Position numbers and translations under genes: made by a program
Notes under the pieces: model-generated
What the model was told of the DNA's origin: nothing
Database searches by the model: none
What the model saw: the letters and a program-made list of their open reading frames with translations, nothing else
Source of the DNA: Desulfobaccales bacterium
Lineage (GTDB): Bacteria; Desulfobacterota; Desulfobaccia; Desulfobaccales; 0-14-0-80-60-11
Reading direction: 5' to 3'
DNA: 64,000 bases
Assembly: GCA_041648175.1 (NCBI GenBank)
Contig: JBAZPO010000010.1
Coordinates: 76,950-140,949 of the forward strand
Shown here: piece after piece, positions 9,801 through 17,340 of the stretch
Numbering within the stretch: the stretch's first letter is position 1
Layout of the letters: the number at the start of each line of letters is the position of its first letter

Positions 9801-10293
9801 CTTCGGCTCGGACCCGCTCACTGATATCCAGGAAAGCTCCATAAATAAAATCAATTTCGCCGTGGGCATTACAAATTATCTGACTGCTCTCTTGAATCCA
9901 CAACTGGTTGCCGTTTTTATGTTTGATGCGATATTCTCTTATATAGGACTTATCTCCTTTTAAGGCTGCCACTACTTTTTGCCGCATACCTGCAAGGTCT
10001 GCTTCGACCACAATATCCAGCCATTTCATTTTCCTGGAGGAAAAATCTGCTTTCGGGTAACCGGTCAAAGACTCAATCTTGTCATCGACGAAATCAGCCG
10101 ACCAATCCTTATAGCCTTTAAAGACCACATTGGGCAGATTTTTTATCAGGAGCCGATACTTGGCCTCACTGTCGCGCCAAGCCTCATCAGCAGGGGGGTT
10201 GCCGCCACCGGTTGCCTGCGAATGGGCCAGTTGCTGGCGCAATTGGTTTAATTCTTCTACCAGTTCGTCTTTGGTTTTATCGTGGTCCCTCAT
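6889..10293 (-). CDS. Hybrid sensor histidine kinase (PAS-PAS-GAF-HisKA-HATPase-REC-REC-HPt)
   Basis: 1134 aa, with no transmembrane segment, so it is a cytoplasmic sensor. The start chosen is ATG 10293 with AGAGG six bases upstream; a longer reading to 10497 would run through the tRNA terminator hairpin. Approximate domain order: coiled coil 1-35, PAS 50-170, PAS 175-300, GAF 315-480, dimerisation/phosphoacceptor (MSHEIRTPING, about 505), HATPase 610-730 with DTGIGIP and TGLGLVICKRL, receiver 745-865 (Asp in VVILDMQMPEMDG), receiver 885-1005 (Asp in VVLMDVQMPEMDG, Lys in ITKPIR), and a C-terminal HPt domain with RRTAHSLKSNSAQIG. This is a complete intramolecular phosphorelay. The signal is unknown; PAS and GAF suggest a small ligand or redox cofactor. 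The downstream REC-cyclase is a plausible target. Confidence 0.93.
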   Translation of the reverse strand: MRDHDKTKDELVEELNQLRQQLAHSQATGGGNPPADEAWRDSEAKYRLLIKNLPNVVFKGYKDWSADFVDDKIESLTGYPKADFSSRKMKWLDIVVEADLAGMRQKVVAALKGDKSYIREYRIKHKNGNQLWIQESSQIICNAHGEIDFIYGAFLDISERVRAEAAVRESERRLMDIIDFLPDATLVIDQGGSVIAWNRAIEAMTGVKAQDILGKGNFEYALPFYGERRPILIDYIFNEEAEFRAQYTRVSRRGEILCGETYVPQLKEGGAYLAATAGSLYDSAENLTGAIEIIRDITERKRMEGALHRQKEYLAALHETTLGLINHLNLQELLQALINRAGQLLGTPHGFIFLVEPEKKVLECKVGAGIFSGVLGSTLKMGQGLSGKIWQTGQPLLIEDYQGWGERADNLDLDYEAIRVVMGVPLKSGTQTTGVLGLACHRETGQTFSEEETELLERFAELASLALDNARLYAEAGEAQEAAEAANEAKSVFLAMMSHEIRTPINGVIGMTHLLLDTPLNEEQREFTETIRASGDALLNIINDILDFSKIEAGKMELEHQPFDVRHCLESALDMVTTLAAHKGLELAYQIAEEVPATIAGDVTRLRQILVNLLTNAVKFTEKGEIVLTARVESGELTEAGKPAMASPAHLVLHFAVTDTGIGIPPDRLGRLFQSFSQVDASTTRKYGGTGLGLVICKRLSEMMGGSMWVESTGLPGQGATFHFTIQAEPVVMPVVTRQELLRLQPHLAGKRILAVDDNDTNRRILVLQTRSWGMLARDTGKPREALEWIRRGDPFDVVILDMQMPEMDGVMLAREIRALNPTLPLVLFSSLGHRETGPDSSIFAAQITKPIKPSQLFDALMNLFAEQPITVRQSGAAATAHIDSHQAQRLPLRILLAEDNAVNQKVALRLLARMGYQADVAANGVEALAALQRQPYDVVLMDVQMPEMDGLEAARRIKQTWSAAQKPRIIAMTANAMQGDREKCLDAGMDDYITKPIRVEALVSALNQTQPKASPDLPPESGPAIDPEQFESFRQAMGDDFIGEVIEVFNEDAPNLLLDMQQALTANDAELFRRTAHSLKSNSAQIGATKLSELAKGLEMLSREGRMAEVSDTVALAEAEYNLVKQALQELIK

Positions 10294-10469
10294 GTCAGCC
10301 TCTGTCTTGGTATCGGAACATTTTTCCTTTATCTTTATATTAAAGAGGGGGGCATGATAATCCCTGGATTCCAAAAATAAACCTGCCACGAAGAGATTTC
10401 CACTGGGTATCTCGCCTTTGACGGGGCTGGTTGCTGGGTTTGGCCAGATTTTTCTGCGAAGGTGGGTAT

Positions 10470-10507
10470 GAAAAATGTAAGGGGTTAGATTTTTCATCTA
10501 ACCCCTT
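10470..10507 (-). terminator. Intrinsic terminator downstream of tRNA-fMet
   Basis: A perfect 12-bp stem AAGGGGTTAGAT/ATCTAACCCCTT (10496-10507 and 10479-10490) with a 5-nt loop is followed on the minus strand by ACATTTTTC. It sits just after the tRNA 3' CCA and before the kinase start. Confidence 0.85.
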
Positions 10508-10516
10508 AGTTTAATG

Positions 10517-10593
<77 letters not shown>

Positions 10594-10614
10594 TCATTGA
10601 CTTATGATTTTGTA

Positions 10615-10643
10615 TTTATAACCATTTGACTCTGTTTCGTCAA
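10615..10643 (-). promoter_or_regulatory. Sigma-70 promoter of the tRNA-fMet gene
   Basis: On the minus strand TTGACG (10643-10638), 17-bp spacer, TATAAA (10620-10615). The predicted transcription start is about 15 nt before the mature tRNA 5' end. Confidence 0.75.
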
Positions 10644-10802
10644 TGGCCAAAATGCCTGGCCTCTGACTGGCTGGCCCCGCAGTGCGTCAGAACTCGCTAT
10701 AATTATTAATAAAAGAAAATTTGGCGTCGTGATGACTTTATGGCCGCGATGCCTTATGGAAGGCGGATACTGTTGTTGCCATGCTTTCTGCAACCTTTAA
10801 AA

Positions 10803-12062
10803 TTATACGGTCCCCTGGGCCTTATCCTGAAGGTGAGTCTCCCCGGCCGCAGCCAGGTCGGCGGCCAGGTGGGGAAGCGCCGTAAAGATGAGTACAGCCC
10901 CTGCGGCCAGGGCTACCAAAGTAAGGGAGACGCCCCAGGTGAGGCTGCCCAAATCAGAGGCCAGGCCGATGAGAAAAGGGGAGGGTACATCCCCAACCAG
11001 ATGAATAACCACGATGTTCAAGGCCACGGCCTGGGCCCGGCGCCATGGCCCCGCCACGCTCACCACCACCGCGGTGAGCACCCCGGGGTTGAGGAAGAGG
11101 AAGAATATGGCCCCTGCCAGGCCTGGGATATAGAAGGCGGGGTGATGGGCAAAAATGGCCAGGGCCGCCAGGGGCAAGGCCAGCACGATTCCCAGGCCAC
11201 TGACCCACAAAGGCGCCCCGAGGGTATAGGTGAGCAGGCGATCTCCCAGGAACCCGCCCGTCAGGGTGCCCAGCCCACCGGCCAGGGTCACGGAGCCGAA
11301 CAAAAGCAGGTTGGCCTGCGACAGGGTGAGGCCTTTCGATACTTCCAGGTAGTGGGGCATCCAGAACGCCAGGCCTCCCAGGGCAAAAGTCACCATGCCG
11401 TAGCCCAGGGTGACGCGGCGCAAGGTGGGCACCTTAAATAGTTGCCAATACGTGGCTAGAGGCGCAAGGGCAACCGGGGGCGCAATCGTTGCCCGAGATT
11501 CGGACCGGACCTCGCTGAGGCGGTAAATCAGCCCGGCCATGAGCAAGCCTGGCAATCCCGCCAGGAGGAAGGCCGGCCGCCAGCCCCAGTGGCTGCCGAT
11601 CAGCCCGCCGATGAGGTAGGCCAGGGCGGTGCCCACCGGCAGCGCCAGGTAGAATAGGCCTAGGGCCCGGGCTCGGCGCCCCAACGGCAGGATATCGGCC
11701 AGATAGGCCGGCGCCAGGGTGCCGAAGGAGGCTTCGCCCACCCCCACCAGGCCCCGAGCCCCCACCAGGAAGGCATAAGAGGGCACCCAAAAAGTGAGGC
11801 TGGTGGCCAGGCTCCAGAGTACCGCGCCGCCAGCCATGAGGCGCAGGCGGCCGAAGCGGTCTCCCAGATAGCCGAATAAGGGCGAGGTGAGAAAATATAC
11901 CAGGAAAAAGGCGGTGCCTAAGAACCCGAAGGCCTTGTCGCTCAAGTGGAGGTCGGCCTTTATCAGGCTGCCTAAAGAAGCCACCAAATACCGGTCCAGA
12001 TAGTCCAGGAGATTGAGGGAGGCCAGGATGATGAGGGCGCGGGTGGCGAGGGACAGGGGCAT
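10803..12062 (-). CDS. MFS transporter, spinster-like
   Basis: 419 aa with about 12 transmembrane helices. The inter-helix 2-3 signature GYLGDRFGRLRLM is a classical MFS motif, and GVGEASFGTLAPAYLADILP is a pattern of the spinster-type/MFS_1 subgroup (RGLVGVGEA with the helix-4 arginine). A substrate cannot be inferred. It lies 89 bp downstream of aroA on the same strand and could be the last gene of the aromatic operon; the gap contains only a short tandem repeat and no terminator that I can see. Confidence 0.85.
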   Translation of the reverse strand: MPLSLATRALIILASLNLLDYLDRYLVASLGSLIKADLHLSDKAFGFLGTAFFLVYFLTSPLFGYLGDRFGRLRLMAGGAVLWSLATSLTFWVPSYAFLVGARGLVGVGEASFGTLAPAYLADILPLGRRARALGLFYLALPVGTALAYLIGGLIGSHWGWRPAFLLAGLPGLLMAGLIYRLSEVRSESRATIAPPVALAPLATYWQLFKVPTLRRVTLGYGMVTFALGGLAFWMPHYLEVSKGLTLSQANLLLFGSVTLAGGLGTLTGGFLGDRLLTYTLGAPLWVSGLGIVLALPLAALAIFAHHPAFYIPGLAGAIFFLFLNPGVLTAVVVSVAGPWRRAQAVALNIVVIHLVGDVPSPFLIGLASDLGSLTWGVSLTLVALAAGAVLIFTALPHLAADLAAAGETHLQDKAQGTV

Positions 12063-12070
12063 GGTTGAGT

Positions 12071-12091
12071 AATCAGTAATCAGTAATCAGT
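12071..12091. repeat. Short tandem repeat, 3 x AATCAGT
   Basis: Three perfect 7-bp units lie between aroA and the MFS gene. Copy number could vary by slippage, but no coding frame is affected. Confidence 0.7.
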
Positions 12092-12151
12092 GGACAGTAT
12101 GCAATAACTGGCGTTTTCTGGCAACCGCTATGACGTTCCTGCTTGATTATT

Positions 12152-13417
12152 TTAGGCGTAAAGGCGTTCAAAAAATTTCCAGAAGTCCGGGAAGGACTTG
12201 GCCACGCAGTCCGGGTCGGTGATCACCATGCCCGGGGCCTTGAGGCCGGCCACCGCAAAGCTCATGGCGATGCGATGGTCGTTATAGGTTTCAATGACGT
12301 CGCCCCGGGGTTCGCCGCCTCGGATGCTCAGGCCGTCCGCGGTCTCTTTAGCCTCGATACCCAGCTTGGTCAGTTCCGTCGCCACTGCCGCCAGGCGGTC
12401 CGACTCCTTGTGGCGCAGGTGGGCTACCCCGGTGATGACCGTTTCGCCCCGGGCGAAGGCCGCCAGCACTGCCAGGGTGGGGACCAGATCCGGCATGGTC
12501 GCCATGTCAACGGCTATGCCCTGCAAGGGGCCGCCTTGGAGGGTGAGTCCCTGGGGAGATTCGCTTAGGGTGCAGCCGAGGCGCTCCAGCACGTGGGGAA
12601 AGGCCGCGTCGCCCTGGCTGGACTCCAGGCTCAGATTGGTGATGGTGACGCGCCCTCGGGTGAGGGCCGCCGCGGCCCAGAAATAGGAGGCGCTGGAAGC
12701 GTCGGCCTCAATCACATAGTTCTGGGGGAGATAGCACTGGCCACCAGGGAGTTGAAAAAATTGATGGCCCTGCCGGTAATAGGAGATGCCGAAGTCGCTC
12801 AGGACTTCCAGGGTCAGGTCCACATAAGGCTTGGAGACCAGGTCGCCGGTGATTTCAATTTCGAGGCCGGAGGGCGCCAGGGGGCCGATGAACAGCAGGG
12901 CCGAGAGATACTGGCTGCTGATGGAGCCCGAGAGTCGCGCATGGCCGCCGGTGAGGCCGCCGGTGACGCGCACCGGAGGGCAGCCGTCGCCGTTTTCTGA
13001 TTTGGCCTGCACTCCCACCTGACCCAGCGCGTCCAGCAGCTCCCCCAGGGGACGCTGGCAAAGGCGTTCGGTGCCGGTGAGGCGATACTCTCCAACTCCT
13101 AAGGCGACCAGGGCCGTGAGGAAGCGCATGGAGGTGCCGGAGTTGCCCAGATAGATGGGCTCGGCTACCCGCCGCCAGCGGCCGCCCCGTCCGGTCACTT
13201 GAATGGTCGTTCCTTGCCAGTCAATTCCTGCGCCCAACTGGGCCAGGGCCTGTGCGGTGAGTTCGGTGTCTTCCGCCTTGAGAGCATTAACCAGCACGCT
13301 GTCCCCGGTGGCCAGGGCCGCGGCCATCAAGGCCCGGTGGGTGTAGCTCTTGGAGCCGGGGAGGGTGAGGGTGGCCTCTATCGGGCCGTGGGGTTTGACT
13401 TCTCTAAATGGAAGCAT
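12152..13417 (-). CDS. aroA: 3-phosphoshikimate 1-carboxyvinyltransferase (EPSP synthase)
   Basis: 421 aa from ATG 13417; a GTG three codons upstream is an alternative. It catalyses shikimate-3-phosphate + PEP to EPSP. N-terminal LPGSKSYTHRALMAAALATG is the substrate-binding loop, with Thr where many enzymes have Asn. LGNSGTSMRFL corresponds to the PEP-site LxNAGTAxR motif. TMPDLVPTLAVLAAFARG, HLRHKESDRL and YNDHRIAMS are the other conserved blocks, including catalytic Asp/Glu residues. It is the last pathway gene of the minus-strand aromatic operon. No shikimate kinase gene is visible in the window. Confidence 0.95.
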   Translation of the reverse strand: MLPFREVKPHGPIEATLTLPGSKSYTHRALMAAALATGDSVLVNALKAEDTELTAQALAQLGAGIDWQGTTIQVTGRGGRWRRVAEPIYLGNSGTSMRFLTALVALGVGEYRLTGTERLCQRPLGELLDALGQVGVQAKSENGDGCPPVRVTGGLTGGHARLSGSISSQYLSALLFIGPLAPSGLEIEITGDLVSKPYVDLTLEVLSDFGISYYRQGHQFFQLPGGQCYLPQNYVIEADASSASYFWAAAALTRGRVTITNLSLESSQGDAAFPHVLERLGCTLSESPQGLTLQGGPLQGIAVDMATMPDLVPTLAVLAAFARGETVITGVAHLRHKESDRLAAVATELTKLGIEAKETADGLSIRGGEPRGDVIETYNDHRIAMSFAVAGLKAPGMVITDPDCVAKSFPDFWKFFERLYA

Positions 13418-13484
13418 TGGTATCACAAGATCGTTAATCCTTTTGGATTTTGCGCAGGTTAAGGTCTATGGCTTCCTGTATGCA

Positions 13485-13510
13485 GGGGGTGGGTTTAAAA
13501 CCCGCCCCTA
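13485..13510. repeat. GC-rich palindromic repeat, copy 1
   Basis: A stretch reading AGGGGGTGGGTTTAAAACCCGCCCCT forms an imperfect palindrome centred on TTTAAA. A near-identical palindrome sits at 14380-14410. Its right end overlaps the aroE stop region. Confidence 0.6.
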
Positions 13511-14341
13511 ACCGTTCGCTCCCAAGGCTGCATGAGCCGCCCGTGCCATGACCTCCAAAGGCGCCACCTGCCCGGTCCATAATTCAAACTGGGCCGTAGC
13601 CTGATGGATGAGCATCTGGAGGCCGTCGATGGTAGCGCAGCTCCGGGCCAGGGCTTCTTTTAAAAGACGTGTCGTAAGGGGTTGATAGACTATATCCATG
13701 ACTACCTGGAAGCCCGACAAAAGCTCTGGATTGATTGGAATGCCGTCAATATCCGGGGTCATGCCTACAGGGGTGGCGTTTACCAGAATGGTGGCGGGGC
13801 AGCGGTCGACGGCGTCTGGAGGAATCGCCTCAGCGCCTAAGTCTTTGACTAACGCGCTAGCGCGAGCCTGGTCCACGTCCGTCAGGGTGACCCGTCCGCC
13901 TGCCCGGATAATGCCGAAGGCGATGGCCCGGGAGGCCCCTCCGGCCCCCAGGATGAGGACGTGTTGGCCGGCAAGATTGGTTCGGGCTTGGAGCGCCGTC
14001 ACCGCCCCCAGCCAGTCGGTATTATACCCGGTGAGGCGGCCGTCCCGGTTGACCACGGTGTTCACCGCGCCGATTTGGGCGGCCTGGGGGTCCAAGGCAT
14101 CGATCAGGGGGATGACTTCTTCCTTGAAGGGGATGGTGACGCTCACCCCGCCGATAGCCAGGCCTCGCAGGCCCGCCACGGCTTGGGGCAGGTCGGTCAC
14201 CGGGAAGGCCACATAGACCGCATTGATCCCCAGGTGCCCAAACGCGGCGTTGTGCATGGCCGGGCTGAGCGAATGAGTCACGGGGCGGCCCAGGATGCCG
14301 AAGATTTTTGTATAGCCGTTGATTTTTATGCTATCAGCCAT
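13508..14341 (-). CDS. aroE: Shikimate dehydrogenase (NADP+)
   Basis: 277 aa, usual length. It reduces 3-dehydroshikimate to shikimate. The N-terminal substrate domain shows GRPVTHSLSPAMHNAAF (shikimate-binding Ser pair), VTIPFKEEV with the catalytic Lys, and GAVNTVV. TGYNTDWLGAV has the partner Asp. The NADP domain has GAGGASRAIAFGI and, later, NATPVGM. The C-terminal DGLQMLIHQATAQFELWTG is typical. It lies between aroD and aroA in the operon, with 99-bp and 81-90 bp gaps, each containing a small palindromic repeat. Confidence 0.95.
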   Translation of the reverse strand: MADSIKINGYTKIFGILGRPVTHSLSPAMHNAAFGHLGINAVYVAFPVTDLPQAVAGLRGLAIGGVSVTIPFKEEVIPLIDALDPQAAQIGAVNTVVNRDGRLTGYNTDWLGAVTALQARTNLAGQHVLILGAGGASRAIAFGIIRAGGRVTLTDVDQARASALVKDLGAEAIPPDAVDRCPATILVNATPVGMTPDIDGIPINPELLSGFQVVMDIVYQPLTTRLLKEALARSCATIDGLQMLIHQATAQFELWTGQVAPLEVMARAAHAALGANG

Positions 14342-14379
14342 TGGAGATCAACCAAATTTAAACATAATGATGAGCATTC

Positions 14380-14410
14380 TGTAGGGGCGGGTTTAAAACC
14401 TGCCCCTACA
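14380..14410. repeat. GC-rich palindromic repeat, copy 2
   Basis: TGTAGGGGCGGG TTTAAAA CCTGCCCCTACA is an almost perfect 31-bp palindrome between aroD and aroE. It can form a hairpin in the operon transcript and resembles copy 1 at 13485-13510. Confidence 0.7.
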
Positions 14411-14440
14411 TTTGGAGGCCAGATTCTCAAAGGATAGGAC

Positions 14441-15163
14441 CTATTTCAGCGTTCTCCACACCTTTTTCAGGTCATTTACTGTAAGCTGGCCCGGGGCCGA
14501 GGCCCCTGATTTGCTAAAAGGCGCGAAGGCGAGAAAGCTCCCCATGAGGATAGCTGCCAGCCGGGACCATTTTCCCAAGGGGCCCATGCAAAAGGCGATG
14601 ATTTCTTTGCCCTGCGCTTGGGCTTTGGGGATGAGCGACAGCAGGCGGACGTTGTCCTCCGGCTGCCGTGCCAGGGTGACCAGTTTGATGATGTCCGTAT
14701 CGGAGGCGATCATCTCCGCCAGCACGGCCTCCAGCCGGGCAGAGTCCGGGGTGCCGGTAAAATCGTGCCAGGACAGGATGAGTTTGGTTTTATTCCGCCT
14801 GGCCGCCAGCTCCCGGCGAAAGCTAGCGTCTGTGGCCAGTTCCACATCCAGGCAGGTCACCCCCAACGCCAGGGCATCTGTAAGGAGCTTAAGGCGGTTC
14901 GCCTCGTCGCCCTGCCAGCGGCCACCTTCGGTGGCTAGGCGGTTGGTGGCGATCACCGGTCCCGGTAAGGTTCGGAAGAGTTTTTGTAAGTTCGGGTTGA
15001 CCTCTTCCAGGTAGTCCAAGCGCACCTCGGTCCACAAGCCCTTACGCGCAGCCCGCTGATATTTGCCCCGGGCGCGGTTGACCGTGGCCTCCACCACCGG
15101 CACGCAGATGCGTAAGGGCGTTTTTCGTTTTTCGTTTTTCGTTTTTCGTTCTCCTGCCATCAT
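14441..15163 (-). CDS. aroD: 3-dehydroquinate dehydratase, type I
   Basis: 240 aa. It dehydrates 3-dehydroquinate to 3-dehydroshikimate through a Schiff base. The catalytic His is in LILSWHDFTGTP and the Schiff-base Lys in DIIKLVTLA. GKWSRLAAILMGSFLAFAP closes the substrate site. The start is uncertain: ATG codons at 15163 and 15160 lack a clear Shine-Dalgarno. Residues 5-15 or so (ERKTKNEKRKT) are encoded by a simple repeat of a CGTTTTT-like unit, so the N-terminus looks recently extended or altered. It lies in the aromatic operon between pheA and aroE. Confidence 0.9.
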   Translation of the reverse strand: MMAGERKTKNEKRKTPLRICVPVVEATVNRARGKYQRAARKGLWTEVRLDYLEEVNPNLQKLFRTLPGPVIATNRLATEGGRWQGDEANRLKLLTDALALGVTCLDVELATDASFRRELAARRNKTKLILSWHDFTGTPDSARLEAVLAEMIASDTDIIKLVTLARQPEDNVRLLSLIPKAQAQGKEIIAFCMGPLGKWSRLAAILMGSFLAFAPFSKSGASAPGQLTVNDLKKVWRTLK

Positions 15164-15246
15164 CAAAATGTTTACTTAAAAAATTTCCCCAAAAACCTCA
15201 CTTTTTATTCTTTTACCAAAAACCAAAAACCAAAAACGAAAAACCA
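15118..15246. repeat. Simple repeats flanking the aroD 5' end
   Basis: Four units of a GTTTTTC-type repeat (about 15118-15150) lie inside the aroD start region. Three or more units of CCAAAAA/CGAAAAA (about 15216-15246) lie just before the pheA stop. The two arrays are roughly complementary and could pair in the transcript. Confidence 0.6.
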
Positions 15247-16338
15247 TCAACTTAAGTTCTCCACGCCCGCGGCCCGGGGGAAGGAGCCCAGGAGTTTGAA
15301 GTGGGCGCTGATGGCTTCGACTTCTTCCAGGGCCTGGCCCACCTGGGGTTCGGTGGTATGGCCGTCCACATCCACAAAGAAGAGATAACGCCAGGCTTCA
15401 TTTCTGGCGGGGCGGGAGACGATGCGGGTCATGTTGAGTTCCCGTTCCGCCAGGGGGCGCAGGGTTTTATAAAGGGCCCCGGGGATATTGTCCACGGCAA
15501 AGAGGATGGAGGTCTTGTCTTTGCCGGTGGGTCCCGGAGCGTCGGAGCCGATAACAAAAAAGTGGGTGACGTTGCCGGGGTTGTCTTCGATGCGGGATTC
15601 CACCACGCGCAGGTCATAAAGGGGCGCCGCGAAGGCGCTGGCGATAGCCGCGGCGTTGGGATTTTTGGCCGCCTTCTGGGCCGCCACGCCGGTGGAAGCA
15701 ACCTCAAGGATGGGGATCTCACCCAGATGCGTTCCCAGCCAGCGGCGGCACTGGGCGTAGGGCTGGGGGTGGGTGTAGATGACTTCGATATCGGCCCGCT
15801 GCCCGGATTTGGACACCAGGTCGTGGGAAACTTCCAGATAGATCTCGCCGCAGATCTTCACCGCGGTCTCGGCAAAGAGGTCCATGGAGATATTGACGAT
15901 GCCTTCGGTGGAATTTTCGATGGGCACCACGCCGTACTGGAATTTGCCTTTCTCCACTTCGGCAAAGACCTCTTGGATGGTACTCATGGGGCCAAAGCGG
16001 GTGGCCCGGCCAAATTTTTTCAGGGCCGCCAGGTGGGAGAAAGTGGCCTCGGGACCCAGGAAGGCCACCCCGAAGGGCATCTGCACTTCCCGGGCGGCGG
16101 AGATGATCTCCCGGAAGATATTGCGCAGGGCCGAGGGGCTCAAGGGGCCGGGGTTCAGATGCATGAGATGGGCCAGGACCTCTTCTTCCCGTTGAAAATC
16201 CAGGGTGCCCCGGCCTTCCCGGTTTTTGATCTGGCCGATAGTCTGGGCCAGAGTTTGACGACGGTTCAACAGGTTCAGGAGTTCCTGGTCCAGGGCATCG
16301 ATCTGGTTTCGGATGGCTTCTTTTTCCGTCATAGTCAT
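15247..16338 (-). CDS. pheA: Bifunctional chorismate mutase / prephenate dehydratase (P-protein)
   Basis: 363 aa. An N-terminal AroQ chorismate mutase domain (about 5-90; IDALDQELLNLLNRR, catalytic Arg/Lys) is followed by prephenate dehydratase (about 95-275; FLGPEATFSHLAA, VVPIENSTEGIVNISMDL) and a C-terminal ACT domain (about 285-360; IPGALYKTLRPLAERELNMTRIVSRP) for phenylalanine feedback. The dehydratase motif usually written TRF appears as THF (GNVTHFFVIG). The ATG at 16338 overlaps the upstream stop in ATGA fashion; a second ATG at 16332 has better spacing to GGAG. It commits chorismate to phenylalanine, which fits the Phe-rich leader of the operon. Confidence 0.95.
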   Translation of the reverse strand: MTMTEKEAIRNQIDALDQELLNLLNRRQTLAQTIGQIKNREGRGTLDFQREEEVLAHLMHLNPGPLSPSALRNIFREIISAAREVQMPFGVAFLGPEATFSHLAALKKFGRATRFGPMSTIQEVFAEVEKGKFQYGVVPIENSTEGIVNISMDLFAETAVKICGEIYLEVSHDLVSKSGQRADIEVIYTHPQPYAQCRRWLGTHLGEIPILEVASTGVAAQKAAKNPNAAAIASAFAAPLYDLRVVESRIEDNPGNVTHFFVIGSDAPGPTGKDKTSILFAVDNIPGALYKTLRPLAERELNMTRIVSRPARNEAWRYLFFVDVDGHTTEPQVGQALEEVEAISAHFKLLGSFPRAAGVENLS

Positions 16339-17327
16339 TTCTCCAGGATGGTTTCCTGGATTTTATGGCCAAAGTGGCGGCCGGTTTCTTCCAGGGCCAC
16401 CAGGATTTCGTCCCCAGGTTTGAGCGTGACAATGGATACGGCCTCACCGTTAGGACGGGTGAGGCGGATGGTCTCGGCATTTTGCAAGATGGTGCCAATC
16501 TCCCGGCCGTTTGCCTCAGCCTGCACCAGCATCAGGGGACGGCGTTCCACCTTGACCCGGCCCACCACCGCCGGGGAGCTACGCCCCTGGTGATTAATCA
16601 GGAGGACTTCGTCTCCGGCCTTAAGCTCCCCCAGATACCGGGTCTTATCGCCGGGAACCCGAATATAGGCATGCACAGGTCCGGCGTTGACCCGGAAGGG
16701 CCGGGGAGCGACATAAGGATTTTCCAGGGATTCGGCGTGCACCAGGAACAGGCCCCCGGAAGAGTTGCCCACCAGCATGCCTTCGCCCGGCCCCATGTTG
16801 CTGCAGGTATCCACGCAGACCCGGTCGCCCATCCCCAGGGGCTTAAGTTCGGTGATGCGGGCTGCGGTTAAGGCCACCGGCGGCGAGACATCTTTTACCA
16901 GGCGGGCGATCTCTTTGACCACCGCTGGGGTGGCAGCGGAGACCACCAGGCCGTCCACCCCTTTTTCCAGGACTCCCAGGGCGGTGAGGGCCGTGTCTTT
17001 GTCGCTCACCTCCATGAAGATGTTGCCGCTCTGGGCCACCAGATTTTCCAGGGGAATGATGGTCCAATCCGGAGTGCGCACCAGCACCGGACCCTGGCGG
17101 GCCAGGCGGATGACCTCGGCCTCGTCCGCGGTGCTCAAGATGGTGACCTCCTGGACGTCGATGCCCGGAACCAGGTCGCCGTCCGGGGCCACCACGGTGA
17201 TGAGCCCCAAGGCCTTGACGTCTGCGGTCCGGCCTTCGGGAACCCAGACCGCGTCGGCCCCGCTTTCCAGGGCGGTGGTCACGAGCTTTTTATCCCAGGG
17301 GTCAACTTTAACCCAGAGTTTTTTCAT
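16335..17327 (-). CDS. 3-dehydroquinate synthase II (archaeal-type)
   Basis: 330 aa, length of the MJ1249 family. It converts 2-amino-3,7-dideoxy-D-threo-hept-6-ulosonate to 3-dehydroquinate by NAD-dependent oxidative deamination and cyclisation, replacing AroB. Start MKKLWVKVDPWDKKLVT is the family N-terminus; the ATG at 17327 was chosen over an upstream in-frame ATG inside the preceding gene. Conserved blocks: ESGADAVWV, CVDTCSNMGPGEGMLVGNSSGGLFLVHAES and AGPVHAYIRVPGDKTRYLGEL. It follows the ADTH synthase gene by 13 bp, as in the two-gene archaeal route. Confidence 0.93.
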   Translation of the reverse strand: MKKLWVKVDPWDKKLVTTALESGADAVWVPEGRTADVKALGLITVVAPDGDLVPGIDVQEVTILSTADEAEVIRLARQGPVLVRTPDWTIIPLENLVAQSGNIFMEVSDKDTALTALGVLEKGVDGLVVSAATPAVVKEIARLVKDVSPPVALTAARITELKPLGMGDRVCVDTCSNMGPGEGMLVGNSSGGLFLVHAESLENPYVAPRPFRVNAGPVHAYIRVPGDKTRYLGELKAGDEVLLINHQGRSSPAVVGRVKVERRPLMLVQAEANGREIGTILQNAETIRLTRPNGEAVSIVTLKPGDEILVALEETGRHFGHKIQETILEK

Positions 17328-17340
17328 GGCCGCATCCTTT

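Noticed and set aside
10294..10497. N-terminal extension of the hybrid kinase to 10497
   Set aside because: It would be encoded by the tRNA terminator hairpin; the ATG at 10293 has its own ribosome-binding site.
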